61,686 nt of DNA, taken from NCBI GenBank assembly GCA_046542255.1, contig JBKHBT010000009.1, forward strand, positions 1 to 61,686, written 5' to 3'. The DNA comes from JBKHBT01 sp046542255. Its GTDB lineage: Bacteria > UBP14 > UBA6098 > JBKHBT01. The notes below the pieces were generated by a model. That model did no database searches. It had not been told where the DNA came from and saw nothing but the letters and a program-made list of their open reading frames with translations. The position numbers and the translations under genes are program-made. Of the stretch, positions 43,993-53,219 are shown one piece after another; position 1 is the stretch's first letter; every line of letters begins with the position of its first letter.

Positions 43993-44176
43993 ATTTCCTC
44001 CAATTTGAATTTTTTCTTAATTTAATCAACGTGTTGAAATATTTCAAGGGCAATCAAGGAGGAATTCCCAAATTTTTTCCGGACATAAATTATTATATAA
44101 GATTTTTTAAGAAATATTCGATATATTTGCTATATAGATTATCAATCTTGCCTTTGGGGTAACATTAAAAATCTTC

Positions 44177-46426
44177 TTATCGAGTTCGACTATTGTTTCT
44201 ATCATTATTTTTATCAGAGTGAAAAGCGTTTTTGAGGACCTCTTTTAGTTCCATTGTTGTATATGGTTTTAACATCACTGCATTGAAACCATATTTGTAG
44301 TAATTGATAATTACTGGATCATTGGAATATCCACTTGATAATATAGCCTTGATATTTGGATCGATCTCGAGTAGCCTTTTTATGATATTTATACCGCCCT
44401 TCTGTCCATTTATAACAAGGTCGATAATAACGCCATCGAATGGGCTTTTATTTGCTATCGCCTTTTCGAACTCTTCGACCGATGACTTAAGGTCACATGC
44501 ATAGGCTACTTTATAACCAAGTTTTTTAAGCATTTTCCCAGCCACTTCTCTCACCATAATCTCATCGTCTATCAGAAGAATATTTTTGCCGAATTTCTCT
44601 TCTTCTACTCTTTCATTTTTTTCTTTTATTATGTTAATGGAAGCAGGTAAGTAAATCGACACCATAGTGCCCTTACCCAGCTCTGATTCCAACTTCAGAT
44701 GGCCATTATGGCTAATAATTATTGAATGTGTAGTGGGAAGCCCCATCCCCATAGAACCAGGCTTTGTGCTAAAATAAGGATTGATAATCTTCATCAGTAC
44801 ATTATTCTCGATCCCTTTGCCGCTATCTTTTATTTTAATAAGTACATATTTCCCTGGATTCAGTGGCAAGCCATCGATATCATCGACTATTGTATTTTGG
44901 GCATTGATAATCATATTGCCACCTTCGGGCATAGCTTCTACTGAATTACGGATTAATTCATTAAGAGCTTCATTGATAAGATATTCATCTGCATCGATAT
45001 CATATATATCTTTTGCTATACGAAAAACTGGATTTATAGTTGTGCCACTTAATGCAAATCTTACCGTATTATTGAGTAGTTCACGAACATCGATTGCTTT
45101 TTTCCAGGGTTTTCGTCCTTTGGCAAGAGTTTGCAATTGTTTCGTGAGTTGTTTTGCTCGTTGTATGGAGTCATCCGCTTTATCGAGTCTTTCTTTCACA
45201 TCGCGCTCTGAAGTTAGCATCTTGGCCAGGTCCAGATTACCGATTATGCCCATGAGAATATTATTGAAATCATGAGCAAGGCCTCCTGAAAGCAGGCTAA
45301 TAGATTCGAGCCTTTCGCGAGCCTGTTTTTCTCTTTTCTGATGGATCTTACGATAAATATCGTGAAATTGAAACATCAATCCTAATTGAACTCCATCATT
45401 ATCAATTATCGATGATATAAATAGATTTGAATAACTATTTTTTCGAAGGCCACTCGAGACAAATAGATTTAGATCTGAAATTTCTGCCTGCAGCTTTTTA
45501 TCAGCAAATAGCTTTTTCCAATCGATAGCTTCAGATTTATCGATATCTTTTATATTTAAGAGGTCATCTATATATCTTCCACTCAGGTATTCTCTTTTTT
45601 TGCCGGTAATCCTCGAAGCACTTTTATTGGCAAACAGTATCATACCTTCGAGGTCGGTGATAAAAATTGCATCGACCATATTGGTGAAAGCACTTCGAAT
45701 CAATGTTGACAAATCATTTCCATTTTTAGAACTGTCCATATCTTCAGGAACTTTATCGAGCACTACTCTTCCCGAACCAAAAATACTCGTGTATCTATCT
45801 TGCTTTTTACTAAAGATTGGTACGAATGCAAATTTAATCCAAATATTTCTGTTGTCTTTAGTGAGAATTCTTATCTCGATCGACTCTTCCAAACCATCCT
45901 TAATTCTATCTAATATGCCCAAGAAAATTCGTATATCTTTTTTACAGATCAAATTATTATTTTCATCGAAGGCATTAATTTCCAATGGCTTATAGCCAGT
46001 GATCTCGAAAAAATCAGGCGATGCCCATTTTAGGTAAACTGCTCCACCCCTATTAATCTCCAATTCAAATAAAAAATCACTATCCAGTTCTATCAGGAGT
46101 TCGAGCGCATTCTCTCGTGATTCTGTAAGCCGCTCCAGTTTAGTGATATCTCGCAATGTTATAATTGTAAATTCTTCATCGAGATAGGGCGATTTGCTTA
46201 TCTCGAGCAATTGCCCGTTATCAGTCCTTATAATATCGAAAGTGTGTCGATAAAGAAGGAAAGCATCGTAATTAAAAATGTCATCGGTATTAAATGACGG
46301 AAGCTGTTTTTGAGCGGCCTGATTCATATAGACAATTCTCCGATTTTTATCTATTACAGCAATTCCTTCTTTGAAAGTATCAAAAATATTTGACAAGAAG
46401 TCATTTTGTATATTAATTTCTGTCAT
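44177..46426 (-). CDS. Hybrid histidine kinase with PAS domains and receiver
   Basis: The 749-residue protein is predicted cytoplasmic, with no transmembrane segment. Three PAS-like domains (about residues 5-105, 110-230 and 245-360) precede an NtrB-type kinase core with the phospho-acceptor His385 in LAHDFNNILMGIIG. The ATPase domain shows NEALNELIRNSVEAMP, DSGKGI and MGMGLPTTHSI. A C-terminal receiver has acidic LLIDDE and the phosphorylated Asp669 in VIIDLVING, with Lys in LKPYT. I start at the ATG at 46426; the frame is open to a TTG at 46465. The signal sensed is unknown. It is divergent from the kinase/NtrC pair that follows, and the two systems may interact. Confidence 0.9.
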   Translation of the reverse strand: MTEINIQNDFLSNIFDTFKEGIAVIDKNRRIVYMNQAAQKQLPSFNTDDIFNYDAFLLYRHTFDIIRTDNGQLLEISKSPYLDEEFTIITLRDITKLERLTESRENALELLIELDSDFLFELEINRGGAVYLKWASPDFFEITGYKPLEINAFDENNNLICKKDIRIFLGILDRIKDGLEESIEIRILTKDNRNIWIKFAFVPIFSKKQDRYTSIFGSGRVVLDKVPEDMDSSKNGNDLSTLIRSAFTNMVDAIFITDLEGMILFANKSASRITGKKREYLSGRYIDDLLNIKDIDKSEAIDWKKLFADKKLQAEISDLNLFVSSGLRKNSYSNLFISSIIDNDGVQLGLMFQFHDIYRKIHQKREKQARERLESISLLSGGLAHDFNNILMGIIGNLDLAKMLTSERDVKERLDKADDSIQRAKQLTKQLQTLAKGRKPWKKAIDVRELLNNTVRFALSGTTINPVFRIAKDIYDIDADEYLINEALNELIRNSVEAMPEGGNMIINAQNTIVDDIDGLPLNPGKYVLIKIKDSGKGIENNVLMKIINPYFSTKPGSMGMGLPTTHSIIISHNGHLKLESELGKGTMVSIYLPASINIIKEKNERVEEEKFGKNILLIDDEIMVREVAGKMLKKLGYKVAYACDLKSSVEEFEKAIANKSPFDGVIIDLVINGQKGGINIIKRLLEIDPNIKAILSSGYSNDPVIINYYKYGFNAVMLKPYTTMELKEVLKNAFHSDKNNDRNNSRTR

Positions 46427-46651
46427 TTTCTTTCGTTTTTCATATTTTATAATATAACGCTTCAAATATCATTATAAGTTTAATAGCATTTACTATCTAA
46501 GTCAAGCATTAGATTAAAAATTTAATGCAAATTCACAGTTTACTTAAAAAATAACCATAAATTTTCTATGAATGAATCGTTTTGACAATACTTTATATTA
46601 ATAGCTTGCTAGATGGTATTTTATTTCTTAATTTAAAATCGAAAGAAAAAA

Positions 46652-48583
46652 ATGAAAAAATGGCTAAGAACAATCATAGGAATAGTTGTTACATTAGCGA
46701 TTCTGCTGATGGCTTTTGTCTTTTCAAAGTTCAGTAATGATTATGTACGCCGCAACCTGAAGACTCTTCACTTTTCCAATGGCACATCATTATCCAGAAC
46801 AGTCATCGAGGGCGCGAAGGCTGTTTTCGAGATTCAAAAATCATCCGAAAAGCAACTTCAGAATAAACTCCTGGGTATTTCGGCTAATTTCGATGAGCTT
46901 TCCGATATAGAACAAATAAAGCAATTAGAAAATCTTGGCTTCTCATTGGTTATTTTAACCGATCTCGAAGGCGATGTGATCTATAAAACAGAAGTAATCG
47001 ATTCTGAAATATTCAAATGGAGTGAAAATTTCTTGTCTATTTCGAAGCCCGTTTACACTGGCTCCAGAGAAGAATATCTCTTCGGTATCGATCTCGATTT
47101 CCCCGGCAACAAATTGCCCAAAGGCATCTCGATAAAAAGAGGCAATCGAATCCTAACAGTTTTTGCAGATACAAAAATGGAGCCAAAAATTCAAACGGGG
47201 TTGGGCTATCTTATACGAAATGTAGCATCAGAATCTTCGATTAGTTATATTGTCCTTCAAAATGAAAATGGCCTTGTTCTGGCATCCAGAGGCGTAAACC
47301 GTGTATCGAAATTTGCAAGCGATGATTTCCTGCAAAAAGCTATCGAAAAGGATGAACCAATGGGCCGTTTCGAATATTATAATGGACATCAGATATACGA
47401 GGTTGTCACGGAATTCCCAAAAATGGGACAATTCTATGGCGTACTCCGAATCGGGCTTTCACTTCGAGAATATGAAGCAGTTCTTCTGGCGATTTCTTTG
47501 CCTTTCGCTGTTATTTTCTTGCTTTTATTTATAATGATAGCTCTACTTGTTTATAATATAGTAATTTCCAGAAAGCTGCGAAAAGCCGAGATCCTTACAA
47601 GCGGAATTATTCAAAAAACAGGGGTAATCTATATAGAAACAGATAATAATGGTAAAATATTGCAGGCCAATGAAACTGCAAAGATATTATTCTCGGAAAT
47701 CGATGAAGAATTGGAAAAACTCCCTGATATTATTGGACATAATAAATGGAAAAAACTCCAATCATCCAAAGATGCTAAAATAATATCGGATGTAAAATTA
47801 GGCGAGCGATTCATGAATATCATAGCCGAACGACTTTCTCAAGATGACCGATATGCTGGATACTATCTTATGGGATTTGATACCACAGAATTATATGACC
47901 TCCGAAAAAGAGCAGAGAGCCTTCATCATCTGGAGGGGCTATCAGAGCTTACATCGACTATTGCCCATGATATTCGTAATCCATTAAATGCTATTTCGAT
48001 TGCTTCGCAAAAGCTGGATATGATAGTTGATGATAATCCAAAGCAGAAAGCACTACTCAAGACCCTCAATCATGAAATCCACAATCTCAATAAGATGGTC
48101 GAAGAATTCCTATCTCTTTCTGCGCCGCTTTCTATAAGAAAAGACAAAACAAATCTCTCTACTTTTATTAGGCATCTTTATGAATTTGCCCAGATGATGT
48201 CCGATAGTAGCAATATCAAGATAGTTCTTTTTGATGATTTCAATGGCTATGAAGCCGAGATAGATCGCGAAAAGCTTACAAGGGCAATAGGGAATATCAT
48301 AAAAAATGCCATCGAAGCAACTCCGGAAGATGGCGAGATAAGAATATCCGGAAAAAGAGACAATGAGAGTATATCCTTCTCTGTCCACAATACCGGAAAT
48401 CCAATACCAGATAAAATCATTAGCAAGCTTTTCAAGCCTATTGCGTCACGGAAAAGCAGTGGATACGGATTAGGCCTTTTTTCTGCCTATAGGATAATTA
48501 GGACGCATCATGGCGATATAGATGTCCAATCTGGAGAGGATGGCACAATTTTTACTATTATACTACCCGAGGAAGGACGATGA
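46652..48583 (+). CDS. Membrane sensor histidine kinase
   Basis: The 643-residue kinase has a transmembrane segment at about residues 7-28, an extracytoplasmic sensor of about 250 residues, a second transmembrane helix (about 283-308), a PAS domain (about 320-415) and a kinase core. The phospho-acceptor is His439 in STIAHDIRNPLNAIS. The ATP-binding domain shows NIIKNAIEATPEDG and SSGYGLGLFSAYRI. The sensor resembles double-Cache modules in length and in strands such as SISYIVLQNENGLVLASRG, but the ligand cannot be told. Its stop overlaps the start of the NtrC-type regulator by four bases (ATGA), so the two form a two-component pair like ZraSR or AtoSC. Confidence 0.93.
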   Translation: MKKWLRTIIGIVVTLAILLMAFVFSKFSNDYVRRNLKTLHFSNGTSLSRTVIEGAKAVFEIQKSSEKQLQNKLLGISANFDELSDIEQIKQLENLGFSLVILTDLEGDVIYKTEVIDSEIFKWSENFLSISKPVYTGSREEYLFGIDLDFPGNKLPKGISIKRGNRILTVFADTKMEPKIQTGLGYLIRNVASESSISYIVLQNENGLVLASRGVNRVSKFASDDFLQKAIEKDEPMGRFEYYNGHQIYEVVTEFPKMGQFYGVLRIGLSLREYEAVLLAISLPFAVIFLLLFIMIALLVYNIVISRKLRKAEILTSGIIQKTGVIYIETDNNGKILQANETAKILFSEIDEELEKLPDIIGHNKWKKLQSSKDAKIISDVKLGERFMNIIAERLSQDDRYAGYYLMGFDTTELYDLRKRAESLHHLEGLSELTSTIAHDIRNPLNAISIASQKLDMIVDDNPKQKALLKTLNHEIHNLNKMVEEFLSLSAPLSIRKDKTNLSTFIRHLYEFAQMMSDSSNIKIVLFDDFNGYEAEIDREKLTRAIGNIIKNAIEATPEDGEIRISGKRDNESISFSVHNTGNPIPDKIISKLFKPIASRKSSGYGLGLFSAYRIIRTHHGDIDVQSGEDGTIFTIILPEEGR

Positions 48584-49920
48584 AACCAAAGATATTAATT
48601 GTAGAAGACCAGAAATCATCCCGAGAATTACTCACAAATTTCCTAATAGAGCAAGATTATGATGTCTATTCTGTTGGAAGCGGCGAAAAGGCCCTTGAAG
48701 CATTTCATAAACAGGGGTTTTCACTGGCACTTCTCGATATTCGCCTTCCTGGTATGGATGGAATAGAATTACTCGAGAAGCTTCATGATATCGATCCTGA
48801 ATTCATAGCAATTTTCATGACAGCATTCGGTAGCGTAGAAAATGCTGTAAAAGGTATGTCTCGAGGGGCTTTCGGCTACATCCAAAAACCGGTAAACCTT
48901 AAACAACTATTAATTCTCGTAGAGAAAGCTTTAGAAAAGTGGTTTACAGAGAGCGAAAGCAAAATCCTAAAGGAGCAGATTGAAAGTCAATATTCCAGCG
49001 ATATGATAGCTGAATCACCTAATATGAAGGATGTCCTATCTTTGATAAATAGAATAGCTCCTACCGATGTGGCTGTCCTTATAACTGGCGAATCAGGGAC
49101 CGGCAAAGAGGTTATAGCACATGCTATACATGACAGTTCTCATAGGAAAGATAAAAGGTTTATTGCACTAAATTGCGCCGCCCTTCCGGATAATCTCGTT
49201 GAATCGGAGCTTTTCGGTTTCGAGCCTGGTGCTTTCAGCGGAGCTTCGCAACGCAAGCGAGGACTCGCTGAAATGGCCGATGGAGGCACTATCTTCCTGG
49301 ATGAAATCGGCGAATTTCCTATAAATCTACAGGCCAAGCTTTTGCGAATGATCGAAGGAAATGGCTTCTATCGCATCGGCGGCATTGAGCTTCTAAAGCC
49401 GGATATCAGAATAATCGCAGCCACAAACCGCGACCTTAAGGATATGACCGAAGAGAAGCAATTCCGTCAGGATTTGTATTTTCGGTTAAAAGGGATAAAA
49501 ATCGATTTGCCACCTCTGCGAAAACGTCCCGAAGATATAATCGCTCTTTCCGATACATTCCTGGAAAAATTTGCAAAAAAATACAATAGAAATATAAAAG
49601 GATTTACGAAAGAGGCTCGCAATGCGATGCTTCGGTACGAATGGCCAGGAAATATTCGAGAGCTAATAAACTCTATCGAAAGTGCTATAGTGATTGCCAG
49701 AAAAGACCATATCGGATTAGAAGATATTCGAATAAAACCGGAAAAAGCGGAAAATGATGAATCTATTACGCCGAGTAATATGACCTTAGAAGAGCTTGAA
49801 AAGGCACATATCAGGCGAGTTCTGGCGGATTGTGATGGAAATATATCCAAAGCATCTCAAATTCTTGGAATTCACAGAAATACTCTGTCTTCGAAAGTCA
49901 AAGAATACGGGCTTAATTAA
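48580..49920 (+). CDS. NtrC-type sigma-54-dependent response regulator
   Basis: The 446-residue protein has a receiver domain with the phosphorylated Asp53 (LLDIRLPGMDG), an AAA+ domain with Walker A GESGTGKE, the sigma-54 contact loop GAFSGA (a natural variant of GAFTGA), Walker B GGTIFLDEIGEFP and the arginine-finger region, then a C-terminal Fis-type helix-turn-helix (ISKASQILGIHRNTLSSKVKEYGL). It activates genes from promoters read by RpoN, which is encoded at 14.2 kb. It overlaps the preceding sensor kinase gene by four bases. Target genes cannot be named from this window. Its stop abuts that of the convergent leucine-rich-repeat gene. Confidence 0.95.
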   Translation: MKPKILIVEDQKSSRELLTNFLIEQDYDVYSVGSGEKALEAFHKQGFSLALLDIRLPGMDGIELLEKLHDIDPEFIAIFMTAFGSVENAVKGMSRGAFGYIQKPVNLKQLLILVEKALEKWFTESESKILKEQIESQYSSDMIAESPNMKDVLSLINRIAPTDVAVLITGESGTGKEVIAHAIHDSSHRKDKRFIALNCAALPDNLVESELFGFEPGAFSGASQRKRGLAEMADGGTIFLDEIGEFPINLQAKLLRMIEGNGFYRIGGIELLKPDIRIIAATNRDLKDMTEEKQFRQDLYFRLKGIKIDLPPLRKRPEDIIALSDTFLEKFAKKYNRNIKGFTKEARNAMLRYEWPGNIRELINSIESAIVIARKDHIGLEDIRIKPEKAENDESITPSNMTLEELEKAHIRRVLADCDGNISKASQILGIHRNTLSSKVKEYGLN

Positions 49921-51117
49921 TTAGCGGCAATCGCAATCTGATGCCACATGGCAATCGGGATGAAGGTTCTCGAATTCACATACAGAATTGCAAGATTCAC
50001 TGTTTAGATCATTATCATAGATTATTAATTCCGTCAGAGATTCATTTTCCATAATCGGCGATAGATCAAGATGGCTGATTTGGTTTTGTTCAAAATATAA
50101 ATATTTCAGAGTATTATTACCTTGAAGGGGCGATAGGTCAAAAGCCGTGATATTATTTCGGCTGAATGAAATTCTTTCTACCGATGTATGCCCTTCGAAA
50201 GCAGAAATATCTAACTCTGTAAGTTCATTCGATTCCAAAAGTAGCTGGGACATATGTGGGCAATTTTCTATGAATGATAAATCTATCTCGGATATTGAAT
50301 TATTTTTTAGAGATAAAATCTCAAAACTATCATTTCCAGCGATGCCTGATAAATCAATATTCTCTATATCGTTTCCATCGAGATAGAGCCAGCTTAAATT
50401 TTCTAACTCCGAAATTTTGTCAGTATTTATATTATGCACATTATTATTCATTAAGCCAAAAAACTTGAGATTATGGCATAAATAAATGTCTCCGAAATCA
50501 AAATCCGATAATGAATTCTCCGAAAGATAGATATATTTCAAATTAAGACATGCTTCTAATTCAGTAAAATCAAGACTGTTCAGCTCATTGCTCGATAGAT
50601 CGAGGCTCTTTAATTTAAGACAGTAATTAGAAAGGCCTCTAAGTGCAAGAGGTGACATTAGAGACATTTCTGATAAATCCAATTCAATCAGGCATCCACT
50701 GGAGTCAAAAGTCAATCTTTCTCGAGGGATAATTATATCGTTTAATATAATATCCTGCAAAGAATCACAATCATATTCATCGATGAATATATCGACTATA
50801 TGGGATTTGCTATAATCTTCCCAAAACGCGGTTACTGATATGGACTTTTGCGTATCGATGAAATCGGTCGGGTCGAAATATGCGTGTTCTTCTTCATATG
50901 GGACTTTATTTATAGATCGCCCCTCGAATGCGAAAATCAAAGAATCGGCCACAGGGTCGGCATTTGCTTCAACTTTCAAAATACCGCTAACGGTGTCTCC
51001 ATAAACTGGAGAAGTGATCTCGACAATATAATCTTCATAAGAATCAGACTGCCTTTCTCTTTCGCATGAAAAGAGAATTAAAGAAATTATTAAAAAAGTC
51101 AAAAGAATAGATTTCAT
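49921..51117 (-). CDS. Leucine-rich-repeat lipoprotein
   Basis: The 398-residue protein has a signal peptide with lipobox (LILFSC, Cys about residue 18), an Ig-like domain (about 30-110, VEITSPVYGDTVSGILKVEA), and about ten leucine-rich repeats from residue 145 to 375 of the kind 'LxxLDLSxNxLxxLDLSxLExC'. A Cys-rich cap (SESCNSVCEF, HPDCHVASDCDCR) closes the solenoid. Such proteins usually bind other proteins at the cell surface. GGAGG lies upstream of the ATG. It is a single minus-strand gene, with no gap to the NtrC-type gene at its 3' end and no obvious terminator there. The binding partner is unknown. Confidence 0.85.
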   Translation of the reverse strand: MKSILLTFLIISLILFSCERERQSDSYEDYIVEITSPVYGDTVSGILKVEANADPVADSLIFAFEGRSINKVPYEEEHAYFDPTDFIDTQKSISVTAFWEDYSKSHIVDIFIDEYDCDSLQDIILNDIIIPRERLTFDSSGCLIELDLSEMSLMSPLALRGLSNYCLKLKSLDLSSNELNSLDFTELEACLNLKYIYLSENSLSDFDFGDIYLCHNLKFFGLMNNNVHNINTDKISELENLSWLYLDGNDIENIDLSGIAGNDSFEILSLKNNSISEIDLSFIENCPHMSQLLLESNELTELDISAFEGHTSVERISFSRNNITAFDLSPLQGNNTLKYLYFEQNQISHLDLSPIMENESLTELIIYDNDLNSESCNSVCEFENLHPDCHVASDCDCR

Positions 51118-51415
51118 ATTGCCTCCAAAAGAAAATCGAAATCTTCTATTACATTATATTCTTAATTATTCCTAATGTCAAGTAAGCAAAAAAAGTTGTT
51201 GATGGAAGCAACAATTTGGAAAACTATAACTCTTTTTACCTAAGACAATACAGCATCAAGAGAATAAACAGGCCATTAATCTTAAGGGCGAGCATACTTC
51301 GAAAAAGCACTTGATAGGAACATTTTTTTTTATTTAATTATATTTTTAAAAAACATTGAGTAAAAAGCCAAAATTGGTTTTGCAATTTTTGGAAAATACT
51401 ATATCTTATAGAGCT

Positions 51416-51868
51416 ATGCTGAAGACAAAAGCAAAAATAGAAAAAATGATAGCCGGTATAGTAGAAAGTGAATCATTCGACCTGGTTGACATAGAATTCA
51501 AGGAAGGCAAAAAAACTTCTATCGAGGTTTTTATATGGAAGCCCGGTGGTATTTCGGTTTCTGACTGTCGTAAGGTTTCGCGTGAGATCTCAGATGCAAT
51601 GGATATCGCCGATCTTATGCCCGGAAAATACTACCTTGTAGTTTCATCGCCGGGCCTGGATAGACCCCTCAAGACAATAAGGGATTTCCAGCGATCTGTT
51701 GGTGAAGATGTAAAAATGACTTTAAAAAGTGGCAAAATACGCAAAGGCGAGATTCTTTCTACGAAGAATATCGAAGGTAAAGACTATGTTGTCATCGATG
51801 ATAGTGGCAATATTAGCGAAATTGAAATCTTAAATATCAAAAAAGGTAAAATACAAATAATGCCTTAA
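51416..51868 (+). CDS. rimP: Ribosome maturation factor RimP
   Basis: Assists 30S subunit maturation. The 150-residue protein shows the family pattern: an N-terminal alpha/beta domain (FDLVDIEFKEGKKTSIEVF, SDCRKVSREISDAMD), the conserved YYLVVSSPGLDRPL near residue 80, and a C-terminal small beta-barrel (VKMTLKSGKIRKGEILS). I use the ATG at 51416 (MLKTKAKIEKMIAGIV), which fits the family length; the frame is open to a TTG at 51356 with no ribosome-binding site. It heads the rimP-nusA-infB operon, 10 bases upstream of nusA. Confidence 0.93.
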   Translation: MLKTKAKIEKMIAGIVESESFDLVDIEFKEGKKTSIEVFIWKPGGISVSDCRKVSREISDAMDIADLMPGKYYLVVSSPGLDRPLKTIRDFQRSVGEDVKMTLKSGKIRKGEILSTKNIEGKDYVVIDDSGNISEIEILNIKKGKIQIMP

Positions 51869-51878
51869 TGGAGGCTTT

Positions 51879-53219
51879 ATGTCAAATAGTTCAATAGGCG
51901 CTTCATTTGCAGAAGCGATAGACAATATAGCAAAAGAAAAAGGACTCGAAACTTTTATTGTAGTCGATACAATTAAGGAATCTCTTCTTAAAGCGATAAA
52001 AAAACGCTATGGTACAAGTTCCAACGTAGAAATCACAATAGAACCCGATGACGGCATACTGGAAATTAAAGCTTTGAAAACAGTGGTTAGAAATCCCGAG
52101 GATCCTGCCACAGAGATATCAAAACATGAAGCGAGAGAGATAAAAGAAGATGCCATGGCTGGCGATGAAATCTGGGTTAATCTTCCTCCTTTAGAGTTCG
52201 GCAGAAATGCTATCCAAATGGCAAAGCAGCAGCTTATCCAAAAGATACGCGAGGCCGAAAGGGAACAGATTTTCGAAGATTATCAGCATAAAGTTGGTGA
52301 AATAATGCGCGGAGTGGTCCAACGAATCTACCGTGGTGATATCTATCTTAATATTGGTAGAAATGAAGCAGTTATTCCTTCCAAAGAGGTAATTCCAGGT
52401 GATATGGCTACAGCAGGGAAAAATATGCGCGCCCTTGTCATCAAAATAGAAAAAGAAGTCAAAGGCCCACAAATTGTTCTTTCGAGAACTGTGCCACACT
52501 TCCTCCAAAAATTGTTTGAATTTGAAGTTCCTGAGATCTATGAGGGCCTCGTGGAGATAGTATCTATAGCAAGAGAACCTGGCGAGCGTTCCAAAATCGC
52601 AGTCTATTCCACAAATGCCAAAATCGATCCCGTTGGTGCATGTGTCGGACTTAAAGGAAGCAGAGTGCAGGCAGTCGTCAAGGAACTCTCTGGCGAAAAA
52701 ATCGATATCATAGAATTCAGCCCGGATCCAGAGATGTATGTTTCTAGAGCATTAGCGCCTGCTACTGTCCTTTTTGCGGAACTGTATCATTCTGAGAAGA
52801 AGATCATCATAGTTGTGCCAGATGATCAGCTTTCACTTGCAATTGGAACAAAAGGAAGAAATGCTAGACTTGCGGCAAAACTTACTGGATGGAGAATAAC
52901 CCTCCTATCAGAGACCCAATACAAAGCCCTTTCTATTCCAATCGAAAAGCTTCCGGGAATTTCTGAAAATGAAACAGCAGCACTACACAATTTCGAAATC
53001 GATACTATCCAGAAGCTTGCTAAGCTTACAATCGATGCTGTGGGTATTATACCAAATCTCGAAACCGAACCAGAGGCATTATTGAAACAGGCCAGAGAAA
53101 TTGTCGAAAATGTGAACCTGGAAAATGCCTTTGTTACAAGAATCACAGATGAAGATTATAAAAGAGAAAAATTAAAAGATGGTGATAACATTGAGCGAGA
53201 AGAAAAACAAGAAGACTAA
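51879..53219 (+). CDS. nusA: Transcription termination/antitermination factor NusA
   Basis: Binds RNA polymerase and modulates pausing and termination. The 446-residue protein has the N-terminal polymerase-binding domain (residues about 1-125), an S1 domain (GEIMRGVVQRIYRGDIYLNIG), then two KH domains with DPVGACVGLKGSRVQAVVKEL and LAIGTKGRNARLAAKLTGW. After about residue 345 there is a helix-hairpin-helix-like region and an acidic, Lys-rich tail. GGAGG precedes the ATG. It follows rimP by 10 bases, and its last codons overlap the start of infB. Confidence 0.97.
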   Translation: MSNSSIGASFAEAIDNIAKEKGLETFIVVDTIKESLLKAIKKRYGTSSNVEITIEPDDGILEIKALKTVVRNPEDPATEISKHEAREIKEDAMAGDEIWVNLPPLEFGRNAIQMAKQQLIQKIREAEREQIFEDYQHKVGEIMRGVVQRIYRGDIYLNIGRNEAVIPSKEVIPGDMATAGKNMRALVIKIEKEVKGPQIVLSRTVPHFLQKLFEFEVPEIYEGLVEIVSIAREPGERSKIAVYSTNAKIDPVGACVGLKGSRVQAVVKELSGEKIDIIEFSPDPEMYVSRALAPATVLFAELYHSEKKIIIVVPDDQLSLAIGTKGRNARLAAKLTGWRITLLSETQYKALSIPIEKLPGISENETAALHNFEIDTIQKLAKLTIDAVGIIPNLETEPEALLKQAREIVENVNLENAFVTRITDEDYKREKLKDGDNIEREEKQED

